From: Lachnospiraceae bacterium JLR.KK002 | GTDB taxonomy: Bacteria; Bacillota; Clostridia; Lachnospirales; Lachnospiraceae | Reading direction: 5' to 3' | NCBI GenBank assembly: GCA_036941025.1 | Contig: JAYMNP010000001.1 | Coordinates: 3,764,001-3,828,000, forward strand | DNA length: 64,000 nt | In this document: positions 53,303 through 62,822 of the stretch, piece after piece | How the letters are laid out: the number at the start of each line of letters is the position of its first letter | Numbering within the stretch: position 1 is the stretch's first letter | Program-made: the position numbers and the translations under genes | Notes under the pieces: model-generated | Told to the model about the DNA's origin: nothing | What the model saw: only the letters and a program-made list of their open reading frames with translations | Databases searched by the model: none

Positions 53303-54247
53303 ATGAATAAGTACAAATTAGGGGAGTTTATCCGGTACTATCGAAAGAAGCAGAAAGTATCGCAGGCGGATTTGTGCAGAAATTTATGTTCTGTGGCAAC
53401 CATGTCCAGAATTGAAAACGGGGAGACAGATACACCTGTGATGATGGCGCAGACGTTGCTGGAACGATTGGGACTGAATGTGAACAAATTTGAATTGTTG
53501 CTGGACAGAGATGATTCCAGGTATTTCCGGCGTCGTGATGAAGTGGACGAAGCGCTCTGGAAAAGGGATATTCCACTGGCTGAAAAAGAACTGGCCGCTT
53601 ACGAAGCAATGGTGGAGGAAGACAAATTACATCAACAGTACATAAAGTTGCAAAAGGCTAAAATCCTGCTGTTAAAAGCAGAAAATGCAGAGCCTTCTCC
53701 GGAACCGGTGGAGAAAGAAAACCTTTACAATCGGGCGGAACAGCTTTTGGCGGAAGCGGCAGAATATACGATTCCAAAGAGCAGCAGTGAGGGAGAAGAA
53801 CTCCTGCTCAGTAAAATTGAAATCGAAATTTTGCTTACAAAAGTCCGAAAATATCAGAAGGAAAATCTGCTTCGTGTACACAATTATATGAAAAAGCATT
53901 ATTCCATGGAGCTGATGGAAGAAATTTATCCCATGGTGCAACTGGAACTTGCCAAAATTCTGATAGAAGAGAAAAAGTATCAGGAAGCTCTGCGGGAAAT
54001 AGAAGATGGCCTGGAAGTGACAGGTAACGGCAGAAGTTACTGCTATTGTGCAGATTTGCATTTCCTGTATGCACAGGTATTACCCAAACTGAATGCGGAA
54101 ATGGAAGAACAGATACAGGAAGAATGCGTGAGTCAATGTTTGCAGGCATATTATCTGTATGATTTTGATGAAGATAAACGAGCAGGGGAAGTAGTAAAAT
54201 ATTTGCGGGAGGTATTACAATGGGAGTGTATCGAGCAGGAGATGTAA
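53303..54247 (+). CDS. HTH-TPR regulator (RRNPP-like), first of tandem pair
   Basis: This 314-residue protein has an XRE helix-turn-helix at residues 6-60 (KVSQADLCRNLCSVATMSRIENG) followed by helical TPR-like repeats (about 75-300). This plan is that of RRNPP/Rgg-like regulators, which often bind short signalling peptides in the TPR domain. AAGGAG lies upstream of the ATG. It overlaps the next gene by 28 bases. A small secreted-peptide gene lies convergent 0.9 kb downstream. Peptide sensing is inferred. Confidence 0.75.
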   Translation: MNKYKLGEFIRYYRKKQKVSQADLCRNLCSVATMSRIENGETDTPVMMAQTLLERLGLNVNKFELLLDRDDSRYFRRRDEVDEALWKRDIPLAEKELAAYEAMVEEDKLHQQYIKLQKAKILLLKAENAEPSPEPVEKENLYNRAEQLLAEAAEYTIPKSSSEGEELLLSKIEIEILLTKVRKYQKENLLRVHNYMKKHYSMELMEEIYPMVQLELAKILIEEKKYQEALREIEDGLEVTGNGRSYCYCADLHFLYAQVLPKLNAEMEEQIQEECVSQCLQAYYLYDFDEDKRAGEVVKYLREVLQWECIEQEM

Positions 54248-55152
54248 TTCGGCGAAACAGACAGGCTTTGCATATGACACAGGAAGAACTGTGCGAGGGT
54301 ATCTGCAATGCTCAGACTCTTTCACGAATTGAAAATGGAAAACAGAATCCGGGAAAAGAAGTCTACAAACGCTTAATGGAACGCATGGGGAAAGAGAAAA
54401 ACCGGGCTTTTGCCATGGTCTCCGGAGATGACGTCCGGGTGCTGGAATATGCCAGAGAGTATGAAAATGCGTTGCATAAATTTGAATATGAGAAGGCGGA
54501 TGAGGTGTTACACCTGTTGGAAGGTATGGTTGATGATAGTCCGGTTAGCAGGCAGTATCTCTTGCGAGGAAGGGCAGTAATCGACTGGAATTTGAAACGC
54601 ATTACACCAGGAGAAGGAAGAAAGAAATTAAAGGAAGCACTTGCAATAACTGTTGAGAATGCAGAAGAACAAAATTTCAGTACATATCCTTTAATGGAAA
54701 ATGAAATATCTATTTTATACAGTATTGCTGATACATATTTTTATGAGTCGAAGATTGAGAAAGCAATTTTTTTATTAGAGAGTGTTTATGAAGGCATTAA
54801 TAGCGGTTATCGGATACCTGAGAAACGAAAATTAACAGAAGTTCTTATACTGACAAATCTTTCAAATATGTATGGAGAATTAGGAAAATATAAAAAAGCA
54901 ATTGAATTGGCAGAGCGGGGAATTGCAATTTGTAAAGAGGAAAAAGTCTCCAGTGCTTTACCGCAACTTTTGGCAGAAATGGAGTGGAATATGGAACAGT
55001 TGTTGGATTTGGATGAAAGTGTAAAATTTGCCAGAGAGGACTGTGAAAAAATTTTAAGGCAGGCCTGTTATCTGGCATCTGCCTTAAAACAAAATCATAA
55101 TTTTGAACTTATAAAAAGTCATTATAAGGAATATTTTGGGATGATTTTATAA
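54220..55152 (+). CDS. HTH-TPR regulator (RRNPP-like), second of tandem pair
   Basis: This 310-residue paralogue of the preceding gene has an HTH at residues 6-60 (HMTQEELCEGICNAQTLSRIENG) and TPR-like repeats, including ILTNLSNMYGELGKYKKAIELAERG (about 205-235). The start lies within the end of the first gene behind GGGAGG, so the pair is translationally coupled. The C-terminal half is more AT-rich than the N-terminal half. It ends next to the convergent peptide gene. Confidence 0.75.
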   Translation: MGVYRAGDVIRRNRQALHMTQEELCEGICNAQTLSRIENGKQNPGKEVYKRLMERMGKEKNRAFAMVSGDDVRVLEYAREYENALHKFEYEKADEVLHLLEGMVDDSPVSRQYLLRGRAVIDWNLKRITPGEGRKKLKEALAITVENAEEQNFSTYPLMENEISILYSIADTYFYESKIEKAIFLLESVYEGINSGYRIPEKRKLTEVLILTNLSNMYGELGKYKKAIELAERGIAICKEEKVSSALPQLLAEMEWNMEQLLDLDESVKFAREDCEKILRQACYLASALKQNHNFELIKSHYKEYFGMIL

Positions 55153-55154
55153 AA

Positions 55155-55301
55155 TTATTTTTCTTTCATTGTATCTAAATAAGAATAAGTGGAAACAGAA
55201 CCGGAATCAGATGGGAAAAATTCGAAAAACGGTGAAATTACAGTTGCCATCAGGCAGGTAGTAGCCATAAGTAAAGCGATTGTTTTCTTAAAATGTTTCA
55301 T
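55155..55301 (-). CDS. Small secreted peptide, candidate pheromone precursor
   Basis: A 48-residue peptide: basic start (MKHFKKT), hydrophobic core (residues 8-26), then a short polar tail (PSDSGSVSTYSYLDTMKEK). This is the shape of a signal-peptide-bearing pheromone precursor. AAGGAGGA sits 10 bases before the ATG, among the best sites in the region. Its stop is two bases from the end of the second HTH-TPR gene, in convergent orientation. A 13-bp inverted repeat lies about 60-115 bases upstream of its start. No other evidence of expression. Confidence 0.6.
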   Translation of the reverse strand: MKHFKKTIALLMATTCLMATVISPFFEFFPSDSGSVSTYSYLDTMKEK

Positions 55302-55358
55302 TGTGGGAAAATCCTCCTTCATATTTTTTAGTCAGAATAGCATAACGGGGAAAAGAAT

Positions 55359-55415
55359 ACCATGTCGTATTTTGAAAAGTTTTATGTGACAAAATTTTTC
55401 AGAATACGACATGGT
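55359..55415. promoter_or_regulatory. 13-bp inverted repeat upstream of the peptide gene
   Basis: ACCATGTCGTATT (55359-55371) and AATACGACATGGT (55403-55415) are perfect inverted copies, 44 bases centre to centre (about four helical turns). This fits a double operator for the neighbouring HTH regulators. On the plus strand T7 follows the right arm, so a long-loop terminator is an alternative. Confidence 0.5.
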
Positions 55416-55643
55416 TTTTTTGGAAAATTCTGCTATATTATAGTAACATATACCCATCCAATCACTATTCTGCAAAAATCAGGGAAAAGTCTTTAGACTT
55501 AAAATTTTTGAAAAGTATAATGAGTGGAGTAGTTAAGATATAGATACTCCGGGAGTTTTGGAGTGTCAGAGGGATTAGGAACGGTGGTTGGGTGGGTTAT
55601 GGATAATTTGGAGCATCCGTCAGTTTGGTGAAATAAGAAGGGT

Positions 55644-55777
55644 ATGGATAATTGATAGTTATCCGTTGGTTTAGATGGATTTGTATTGAAGGGATAATGA
55701 ATAGTTATTGGCTGCTGACAAATAGACAAAAATTACTCACTGTCGCAGATACAGGATATAGCTAGATTAACCTATAT
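55644..55777. repeat. Left copy of a perfect 134-bp inverted repeat
   Basis: Base-by-base comparison shows identity to the reverse complement of 62823-62956 over all 134 positions. The match stops sharply on both sides. It holds a smaller palindrome (GGATAATTGATAGTTATCC). Its inner end runs into TATAAT (55775-55780), 45 bases before the start of the gene at 55825. Confidence 0.95.
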
Positions 55778-55824
55778 AATAATATCATATAGCGTTGAAA
55801 TAAGAATGGTGGTAGGTGATTTAA

Positions 55825-58500
55825 ATGTTTCAGGAACAATATGAAGTGCTGCTTGTTTTTTCCCAGATATCGGAGTTTAACACAGATTTAATTAATATTA
55901 TAGACTCTGAGAAGTCTTCTTGCCTTAAATTTACATACATGGTGGATCCTACCCGAAAAGAGTTAGAATTACTGTTACAGCAAAATAACTATCTATGCAT
56001 TATTCCTTGCTCTCAATACACCTTAAAGAAAAAATGCGGTCACAAATATAAACTTAATGATTACATAATTTCCCAACTATTGCAAAATCTTGAGTTGGAA
56101 TTTTGGGGGTGTACCTATATTTCTTCGTTAATATTACATGAAAAAGCCATCTGCTCACAGATGTCGCTTGGTATGCCGAAACCGCAGTTTATTTCGAGAT
56201 TCCATAATAAATCTGTATGTGACATATTAAAAAATAAAAAAATGAAAGTTCCTATCGTATTGGAACCTGTTTATGCAAACAACTGTCTTTCAAAAGAGAA
56301 ATATACGGCAGTTTCTATAAGCGAAGCAGATTCCATGATATCTCAACTTTTTGATAATGATTCCGATATCGAAGAAATTTGTTTATATGGAAGTATCGGC
56401 TCTGCGGAAAAAATCGTAATAACCATACTAGGTAATCCGCCTTTAGCTTTATCTTTTGTATGTGAAGCTGATACAGATTTTACCGAGGTAAAAGCAGTCC
56501 AGAATCAGGATAAATATACGAGACTTCTTTCAAATTCTTATCAACTGTTTCGTGAGTATAACTTTAGAGACTTTGGACAATTTATATATTCTTATGATAA
56601 GGAAAATGAAACATATTATTTGGTTGCGGTTAACTATGAAAATTGCCTGAATCATACAGTATTTACAGCATTTCAACAACTTTATGCAGTAAATAGTATA
56701 ACTAACATATTAAACATTATATTGATTGTATATTTATCGAGGTTAGAACCGACAGATACGGTTGTTGAATTTATAAAAAAACTTTCTGCGCATTTGCCGG
56801 AAAAAATAACAGAAAGTATTATTCCATTTATGGTTCAACAGAAAATTGATTCAGCTTATAGTTATAAAAAAATCTGTAATGAATTAAAAGGCAGGTTTTT
56901 ATCTGCTGATGAAGGAAATCGTAATGAATTTATAAAGTATATCAATGGTTGCATGAAAAAATTGCCTGATATCCATAATCCCAACGAAGTGTATCTTGGT
57001 AATGCGGATAGAGAATATTCATTTCTTCAAAACTATGAAGCACTCCCTGACTGCCCGCAAAATGCTCAGAAAGTGCTTGATATTTCCATGCAGATACTGA
57101 ATGGGCAAATGCGTTGGCATGCCCCATCCATGCTTTATAATGTGAATCCTCCGGTCATGTTTAATACAGTAGCTGCTACTACAGTAGCTAAATTATACAA
57201 TCCGAATGCAATAACTTCGAGAACTTGTTCTGGTTTTGGTGAGATGGAAAAACAAATTGTCAGACAGTTGTCCGGATTGCTAGGATGGGATGCAAAAGAA
57301 TCAGCCGGTGTTTTTACGCCGGGAGGAAAATATTGCCTTACTTATGCGGTAAGGTGCGGACTTAATAGAGTAGATTTTCCAACACAGGAACGCCCTGTCG
57401 TCATAACATCAGAAGTCAATCATTATTCCATAGAATCGGTATGTGAACACTTTGGATTGGGAGGAAGATGTATCAGAGTACCCGTTACACACGAAGGGAT
57501 TATTGATTTTGAAGTCTTTAGACAAATATTAGTCAAATGCTTTACAAAAAGAATACCCATTGCATGCATAATATTTTCAGGTGGCAATACTACCCATTGC
57601 AATGTAGAAAAAATAAAAGAGGGACACGATATATTATATGCATTACTGGAAAAGTTTAATGTAAATTACATTCCGTACATATACTTTGATATGGTAATAT
57701 GCTGGCCTTGGTTATTTTTTAAGTATTATGATTTTGATAAAAACAAGCTGGATATTCCGGTTGCTGTATTATCTAAGACGGCAGTTATACTAGAAAGAAT
57801 TTTATTTGCCCACCTCGCAGATGGAGCAGGCATAGATTTTCATAAAGGAGGTTTTTCTCCTTATACATGCAGTATTTTCTTATCCAGGAAGGCAGATGAA
57901 TTATATGCAATCTCTGATAAGACGGTCAAAAACAACCAACATACTCCTATAGAGCCAAATCGCTATACACTTGGCAATTCAAGAGGCACTTCTGATATTT
58001 TGTCTGCATGGAATATTTTGCAGAGTGTCGGAATTGAGGGATTTCAAGCTTATGTGGCTAATATGCTTATTGTGGCAAATGTTTTGGCGGATGCTTTGCC
58101 TACTTACGGTTTTACGATTTTGGAGAAAAATAATACATATGGTTTTGCAACAATCATATGGGCCGCCCGTCCCCAGGAAAAGTTAACTTTTCAAAAATTC
58201 AAAGAATCAAGTGAGGAAACCGTTGCAGCTAACAATGAATATTTATATGCATTGTCCGAATACTGGATTACAAATAAAGAATGCAGTTATTATACACGCT
58301 TTCTTCCCAATTATACAACGATACCAGACAATAGAAAAGCAGCGGTCATTTCACTTCTTCCAATGACATTAAATATTGATGAAGACAAAGCCAGAAAGAT
58401 CGCTGCTAAACTGGGAGCATTAAAAAAGAGCTTTGACCAGAAATATTTATCCGGAATGCGGTTTACAACCAAAGAAATGCCGGAAAGCGTCGAGAAATAA
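55825..58500 (+). CDS. ATP-grasp-like / PLP-dependent decarboxylase fusion enzyme
   Basis: This 891-residue soluble protein has two apparent parts. Residues 1-330 resemble a D-Ala-D-Ala-ligase-like ATP-grasp (ISSLILHEKAICSQ, PIVLEPVY, then a late EEICLYGSIGSAEK strand), though key residues are diverged. Residues 390-870 are a group II PLP decarboxylase: Asp622 in IYFDMVICWPW contacts the PLP ring, and Lys674 in DFHKGGFSP would bind PLP. The nearest relatives are probably glutamate/diaminobutyrate decarboxylases. It may decarboxylate and ligate an amino acid into a small molecule. It starts 47 bases inside a 134-bp inverted repeat and faces a SIR2-STAND gene. The region is clearly more AT-rich than the ribosomal part, suggesting transfer. 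Confidence 0.65.
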   Translation: MFQEQYEVLLVFSQISEFNTDLINIIDSEKSSCLKFTYMVDPTRKELELLLQQNNYLCIIPCSQYTLKKKCGHKYKLNDYIISQLLQNLELEFWGCTYISSLILHEKAICSQMSLGMPKPQFISRFHNKSVCDILKNKKMKVPIVLEPVYANNCLSKEKYTAVSISEADSMISQLFDNDSDIEEICLYGSIGSAEKIVITILGNPPLALSFVCEADTDFTEVKAVQNQDKYTRLLSNSYQLFREYNFRDFGQFIYSYDKENETYYLVAVNYENCLNHTVFTAFQQLYAVNSITNILNIILIVYLSRLEPTDTVVEFIKKLSAHLPEKITESIIPFMVQQKIDSAYSYKKICNELKGRFLSADEGNRNEFIKYINGCMKKLPDIHNPNEVYLGNADREYSFLQNYEALPDCPQNAQKVLDISMQILNGQMRWHAPSMLYNVNPPVMFNTVAATTVAKLYNPNAITSRTCSGFGEMEKQIVRQLSGLLGWDAKESAGVFTPGGKYCLTYAVRCGLNRVDFPTQERPVVITSEVNHYSIESVCEHFGLGGRCIRVPVTHEGIIDFEVFRQILVKCFTKRIPIACIIFSGGNTTHCNVEKIKEGHDILYALLEKFNVNYIPYIYFDMVICWPWLFFKYYDFDKNKLDIPVAVLSKTAVILERILFAHLADGAGIDFHKGGFSPYTCSIFLSRKADELYAISDKTVKNNQHTPIEPNRYTLGNSRGTSDILSAWNILQSVGIEGFQAYVANMLIVANVLADALPTYGFTILEKNNTYGFATIIWAARPQEKLTFQKFKESSEETVAANNEYLYALSEYWITNKECSYYTRFLPNYTTIPDNRKAAVISLLPMTLNIDEDKARKIAAKLGALKKSFDQKYLSGMRFTTKEMPESVEK

Positions 58501-58516
58501 TTGCAATCCCAAAATG

Positions 58517-58556
58517 CTGGTAAAGGCAGCACATAAACGGCCTTTACCAGTCAAGA
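58517..58556. terminator. Shared terminator between the two convergent island genes
   Basis: CTGGTAAAGGC (58517-58527) pairs with GCCTTTACCAG (58540-58550). It sits in the 58-base gap between the two stop codons and can serve both strands. Confidence 0.7.
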
Positions 58557-58558
58557 AT

Positions 58559-61500
58559 TTATTTTTGAAAATGCGTATTTGGGAATTTTTGCTTCAGAAA
58601 ATAACAGTCTTCCAGAAAAATATTGTTGTCGGTCAGAGCATTTTTTTCATAATAATCAATTGCCATATCCAACTGCTTAATGCCCAGTTTACACCACTTT
58701 TCTGTATCCTTTACATGATTCTTTATTCTTCTATAGGCAAACTGACTGTAAAAACATCTGCACTTTGCTTCCTTATTTTTTATCTGCAGTTTCATAGCAT
58801 TGTCCAAAGCCTCTTTTATGTAATTTTCCGCTACATCCATTCGGTTCATATACTCATAATAATAGGCTTTGGAGAGATTGGAATCTGTTTCAAAGGGTGT
58901 GCTGATATTACTGAATATCGAATCAAGTTCGTTCATCATTTGTTCGCATTCATCGATTCCTTTCGGCTCTATAGAAAAAGAATAACTGATATAAGTGTTT
59001 ATTTTTTCCGGTAAAACACCGCTATATGTAAAAATGGCATTTGCTTTCAGCAGCAATTCGATAGATTTATTGTATAGTGATAGAGCTTCCTCAAATAATT
59101 CCTTAATATCGTCTAATGTATCATCAGATAACGCTTCTTTTTCAACAAAACCATATTGAAGCTTATGGTACATCAGCTTATTCAAAACATTCGCTTTTTG
59201 CTCATAAATCCTGGCTAAAACATACGGGTCACTTATTTCACTTTCATGTGACAGAAGAATATCATACAGCTCAAGCGTACGAGCTGTCTGTCCGCTATGA
59301 TTGAAAGCCCTTCCCAGTTCAATCCCTAAATCTAATTTTGTCTTTAAATCGTTGCTGTTTTGATATATTTCAAAATCCTTTTCAAGACAATGAATACATT
59401 GTTTACTATATCCCTGTTCCATTAATATCACAGCATGATGGATATCAATTTTCATTAATAGTGTGCGATTGCTTTTTCCCAACAACCTACGGGCTTCTTC
59501 GGCATAATCCAGTGCGCTTTTATAATGATTAGAGAAATATTCTAATTTTGATTGAAAGAAATAAATATATGCCTGCGCTTCCTTTGACATGATGATATTA
59601 TTTGGTGCTTTTTGCAATTCTTCAACTATTCTCTTGATATCATATGTAACAGCAGAGTAATCCTGCAGGCTCTGCTCGATTCCCCAAATGATAGCAGATA
59701 CTGTTTTTTTACTTCCTTCAATATCGTCAGGACTGAGAAGGTAAGATAAAGAATGTTTTAAATTTTCTGAATAGGATAACACCTCTGTCAGAATTTTAGG
59801 AATCAGATTAATATGCTCCATAAATAAGCCGTTTACTAAATCCTTTAATTCTTTTAATCTGCCTCTCTTTTCCATTCCCAAAAGATATTGCAAAATACCA
59901 CTCTGGTAAATAACATTTCTGCTGCTTAAATCAAAAATTTCATCAAAGAAAGGCAATCCTGTATGCTCATTTTCTTCAATATACCGTTTAAAAAAGAATT
60001 CTTCAATTTTATCATGCTGAAACTTTATTCTATCCGGATTTGAATCATCTTTTATCAGAATATTAACGTCAATCAGATTGTCGATAATCTGATAAAAACG
60101 GTTGTGATATTCCATATCCAGTACATTCAAAATCTTAAATCGGGTAATTTGAATACTGGAATTTCTATAATGAATCAGTAAATCAAAATAAGCATAAATT
60201 ATTTTCTGGGCTAAAAAGGCATCTGCCAGATCAAGACGTTCCATCATCGCACTTGAAAATAAATCGTATATTGTGCCACTGTTTTTGATGATTTCCATAC
60301 CTTTATATGTGTTTAAAGCCTCAGCCGCAATGGCAATAAAAAACGGGGTAACATTCTCATTGATAAGATTGTTCCTATTCCAGAAGGCAGATCTGCTGGA
60401 CATATGCAATTGTTTTAGAACATCAGCAGATATGTATTCATCTAACAGACTTTGCCTATCTTCGCTGGAAAGCTTTGATACGATATAGCTGGCATCCTCA
60501 TGTTTAAGAATGGCATCATTCGTGTAAAAACATAATGGATTTATCGCTAATGTTGTGGCGGATTTATATTTATAATATGCTTGTTCCCTACAGGTGATTA
60601 TCAGTTTAATGCCTGTGTAATGATTATGATAAATTTTGTCTGCCAATTCCAACATCTTACAATAGTGACTCTGTTGGATTTTAACAGTATCGCTAACTTC
60701 ATTCAAACCGTCAAATATAAGCAAAAGCAGTCTTTCTCGCATCACCATGAAATGATTGATGTGCTTTAAAACCATATCTTCATTTTCGTTTGTAATATCC
60801 AGATTAAGAAATAAGGAAAGCCCCTGCCTGTTGACAGTATTATTTTTAGGCGAAATAATGATAGGAATAATGTTAACCGCTTTATTGCGGATATAACTTT
60901 GGAGAGAGTTTGTCTTTCCACATCCGCTGGAGCCTGCTACAAACATACCGACTTTGTCAGAATTTAAAAAGGTCGGAATATCTTTATCAAGCTGCAAATT
61001 AACGTGATTATCCTGTCCGTATATGGTTTTCAGTCTAAGAAAATTTGTTTGACTAATTTCACTTTGTTTTTCCAATATTTTGAAGAAATAAATATCATTA
61101 TTCTGTTCATCCTCTCCTTCTTCATCAATTTCCAGATTGATATGAATCCATTTTGATTTAAAGGATACGTATTTTTTCCCGTTTGTTGCATTAATATCTT
61201 TTAATATATGAACATCTGGCAATGCTTTTAGATAGAATTGATATAATGCATCAACCTCTTCACTTTTTATTACCCCAAGATCAATATTAATGGCATTTTG
61301 AATAAGGCTCATCCGGTCATATTTTCCACTTAAAAATTGTCTGGCTTTGTATTGACTGTCAATCCGTCTGTCATCAACTGTATTTACAGGCAATAGTAAA
61401 GCAAGGAATGAAACAACCCGCAATAATTCATTGAATTCTTTAAGTGGTATGTCATATGTTTTTAGAACTAATTTGTTTGGCATGTTAAAATCAACAACAT

Positions 61501-62773
61501 TTTCAATATCAAATTCGGAACACACTATTTTTTCAACAGCCAGCCAGAAAGCATCATTAATGATATTCTGATTGTTTTTCTTGTTAAACTCTGTTTTTAT
61601 ATCCACAATAAAATCTTGAGGTAATATACCATTTCCTGTTGTTCTAACTAGGATTTCTGTGGAAATGCCTAGGATAAGAGCATCTAATTCATTATTTGGT
61701 ATATGAAGCAGATTCGAGGGAAGGTTTTTGCTGTTAAAGAAATAAAGGTATGAATAAAGGTGCTCATCATAATTCTTTGTGTAAGCCGGATTTTCCAGAT
61801 TCCACGACAGCCGCTTTTGGATGTCAGCAGATATCTCCAGTATGTCCAGAAAGGTTTCATAAACTCTTGAGTAAATACGCAGCATTTCAACAATCGAGGT
61901 ATCTTTCCAGATATCATTCAAATGAAATTCTTTTGATTTAATGATTGCACTATATGACGGATACATCAGAAAATCATTGAGTTTTTTAGTGAGTTCATTA
62001 AAATCTCCAAATTCCTTTCCATGTAAATAGTTTCCTGTTGAAGACCTCCTTTCCATAAAATTCTGGATACTTTGAGTCGTAAACATATCAAGGTAATCAA
62101 GTTGTGTAATGTCAATCCAGTAAACGGCATATTCATTCTTTGTGCTCAAAGCGTTCATCAAACCAATATCTTGACCGCGATATCCAATAAAAATCAGAGG
62201 ACCTGCTGTTTTTTCTGCAATATCTTTTTGGAGCGGCATTGGCAGCTGAACTAATTCATGTGGTGCAAATCGAAATTTCCCTTCCTCTAAATCCCCATGC
62301 ACTTTGAGCAGATTAAAAAGAGGAGCATCACCAATTATATGATACTCTCCATCGCCCACACGTTTTTGATAGGAAAGTCCTTTAAATGTTTCTTCTAAAA
62401 GCATATCAAAATTAGTTGTTATGACATTATGAATATAACCATGTTCAATTAAGGAACGTAAACATAAATGTCCTTCCGTTGGCGTTAGCTCTCCTAATTT
62501 CTTTTTTAAAAGACATTTCTGCTCTTTTGGAGCCTTTCCCTGCCAAACTATATTAATAAATTTTTGATATAAATCTTCCCAGCCGATATTGTCGATATTA
62601 TTAACTCCATGTTCTAAAAGGCATTGTTTCATGATTCCACATGTTGAAATATCCCGTTTTGTTGCGCTAAGTGAACATCCCGCACCTAAAATAATTGTAC
62701 TGTTTCCAACGTGTTTTGCTTCTCTCAAAGCATATCCCAAGCGCAAAAAAACACTTTCTAAATTATTCTGCAT
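58559..62773 (-). CDS. SIR2-STAND NTPase with TPR repeats (antiphage NADase type)
   Basis: This 1404-residue protein has an N-terminal SIR2 domain (about 20-270) with GAGCS (30-34), TTNFD (119-123), KVHGD (157-161, catalytic His) and GYRGQD (197-202). A STAND NTPase follows with Walker A GSSGCGKT (614-621), Walker B LLLLIFDGLNE (Asp688) and a sensor strand LIITCRE. The C-terminal 400 residues are helical TPR-like repeats, probably the ligand sensor. Known SIR2-STAND proteins (Avs-type) destroy NAD+ when they detect phage proteins. AGGAGGGG lies before the ATG. It starts 50 bases inside the right 134-bp repeat. Antiphage role is inferred from family. Confidence 0.85.
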   Translation of the reverse strand: MQNNLESVFLRLGYALREAKHVGNSTIILGAGCSLSATKRDISTCGIMKQCLLEHGVNNIDNIGWEDLYQKFINIVWQGKAPKEQKCLLKKKLGELTPTEGHLCLRSLIEHGYIHNVITTNFDMLLEETFKGLSYQKRVGDGEYHIIGDAPLFNLLKVHGDLEEGKFRFAPHELVQLPMPLQKDIAEKTAGPLIFIGYRGQDIGLMNALSTKNEYAVYWIDITQLDYLDMFTTQSIQNFMERRSSTGNYLHGKEFGDFNELTKKLNDFLMYPSYSAIIKSKEFHLNDIWKDTSIVEMLRIYSRVYETFLDILEISADIQKRLSWNLENPAYTKNYDEHLYSYLYFFNSKNLPSNLLHIPNNELDALILGISTEILVRTTGNGILPQDFIVDIKTEFNKKNNQNIINDAFWLAVEKIVCSEFDIENVVDFNMPNKLVLKTYDIPLKEFNELLRVVSFLALLLPVNTVDDRRIDSQYKARQFLSGKYDRMSLIQNAINIDLGVIKSEEVDALYQFYLKALPDVHILKDINATNGKKYVSFKSKWIHINLEIDEEGEDEQNNDIYFFKILEKQSEISQTNFLRLKTIYGQDNHVNLQLDKDIPTFLNSDKVGMFVAGSSGCGKTNSLQSYIRNKAVNIIPIIISPKNNTVNRQGLSLFLNLDITNENEDMVLKHINHFMVMRERLLLLIFDGLNEVSDTVKIQQSHYCKMLELADKIYHNHYTGIKLIITCREQAYYKYKSATTLAINPLCFYTNDAILKHEDASYIVSKLSSEDRQSLLDEYISADVLKQLHMSSRSAFWNRNNLINENVTPFFIAIAAEALNTYKGMEIIKNSGTIYDLFSSAMMERLDLADAFLAQKIIYAYFDLLIHYRNSSIQITRFKILNVLDMEYHNRFYQIIDNLIDVNILIKDDSNPDRIKFQHDKIEEFFFKRYIEENEHTGLPFFDEIFDLSSRNVIYQSGILQYLLGMEKRGRLKELKDLVNGLFMEHINLIPKILTEVLSYSENLKHSLSYLLSPDDIEGSKKTVSAIIWGIEQSLQDYSAVTYDIKRIVEELQKAPNNIIMSKEAQAYIYFFQSKLEYFSNHYKSALDYAEEARRLLGKSNRTLLMKIDIHHAVILMEQGYSKQCIHCLEKDFEIYQNSNDLKTKLDLGIELGRAFNHSGQTARTLELYDILLSHESEISDPYVLARIYEQKANVLNKLMYHKLQYGFVEKEALSDDTLDDIKELFEEALSLYNKSIELLLKANAIFTYSGVLPEKINTYISYSFSIEPKGIDECEQMMNELDSIFSNISTPFETDSNLSKAYYYEYMNRMDVAENYIKEALDNAMKLQIKNKEAKCRCFYSQFAYRRIKNHVKDTEKWCKLGIKQLDMAIDYYEKNALTDNNIFLEDCYFLKQKFPNTHFQK

Positions 62774-62822
62774 CTTAAGCCCCTCCTGACCAAAATCATT
62801 GCAGATTATTTTGATGTCAGTA

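Noticed and set aside
55499..55729. Minus-strand 76-codon frame over the left 134-bp repeat
   Set aside because: Ser/Pro/Thr-rich translation of repeat DNA, no ribosome site; the matching frame at the right copy is broken.
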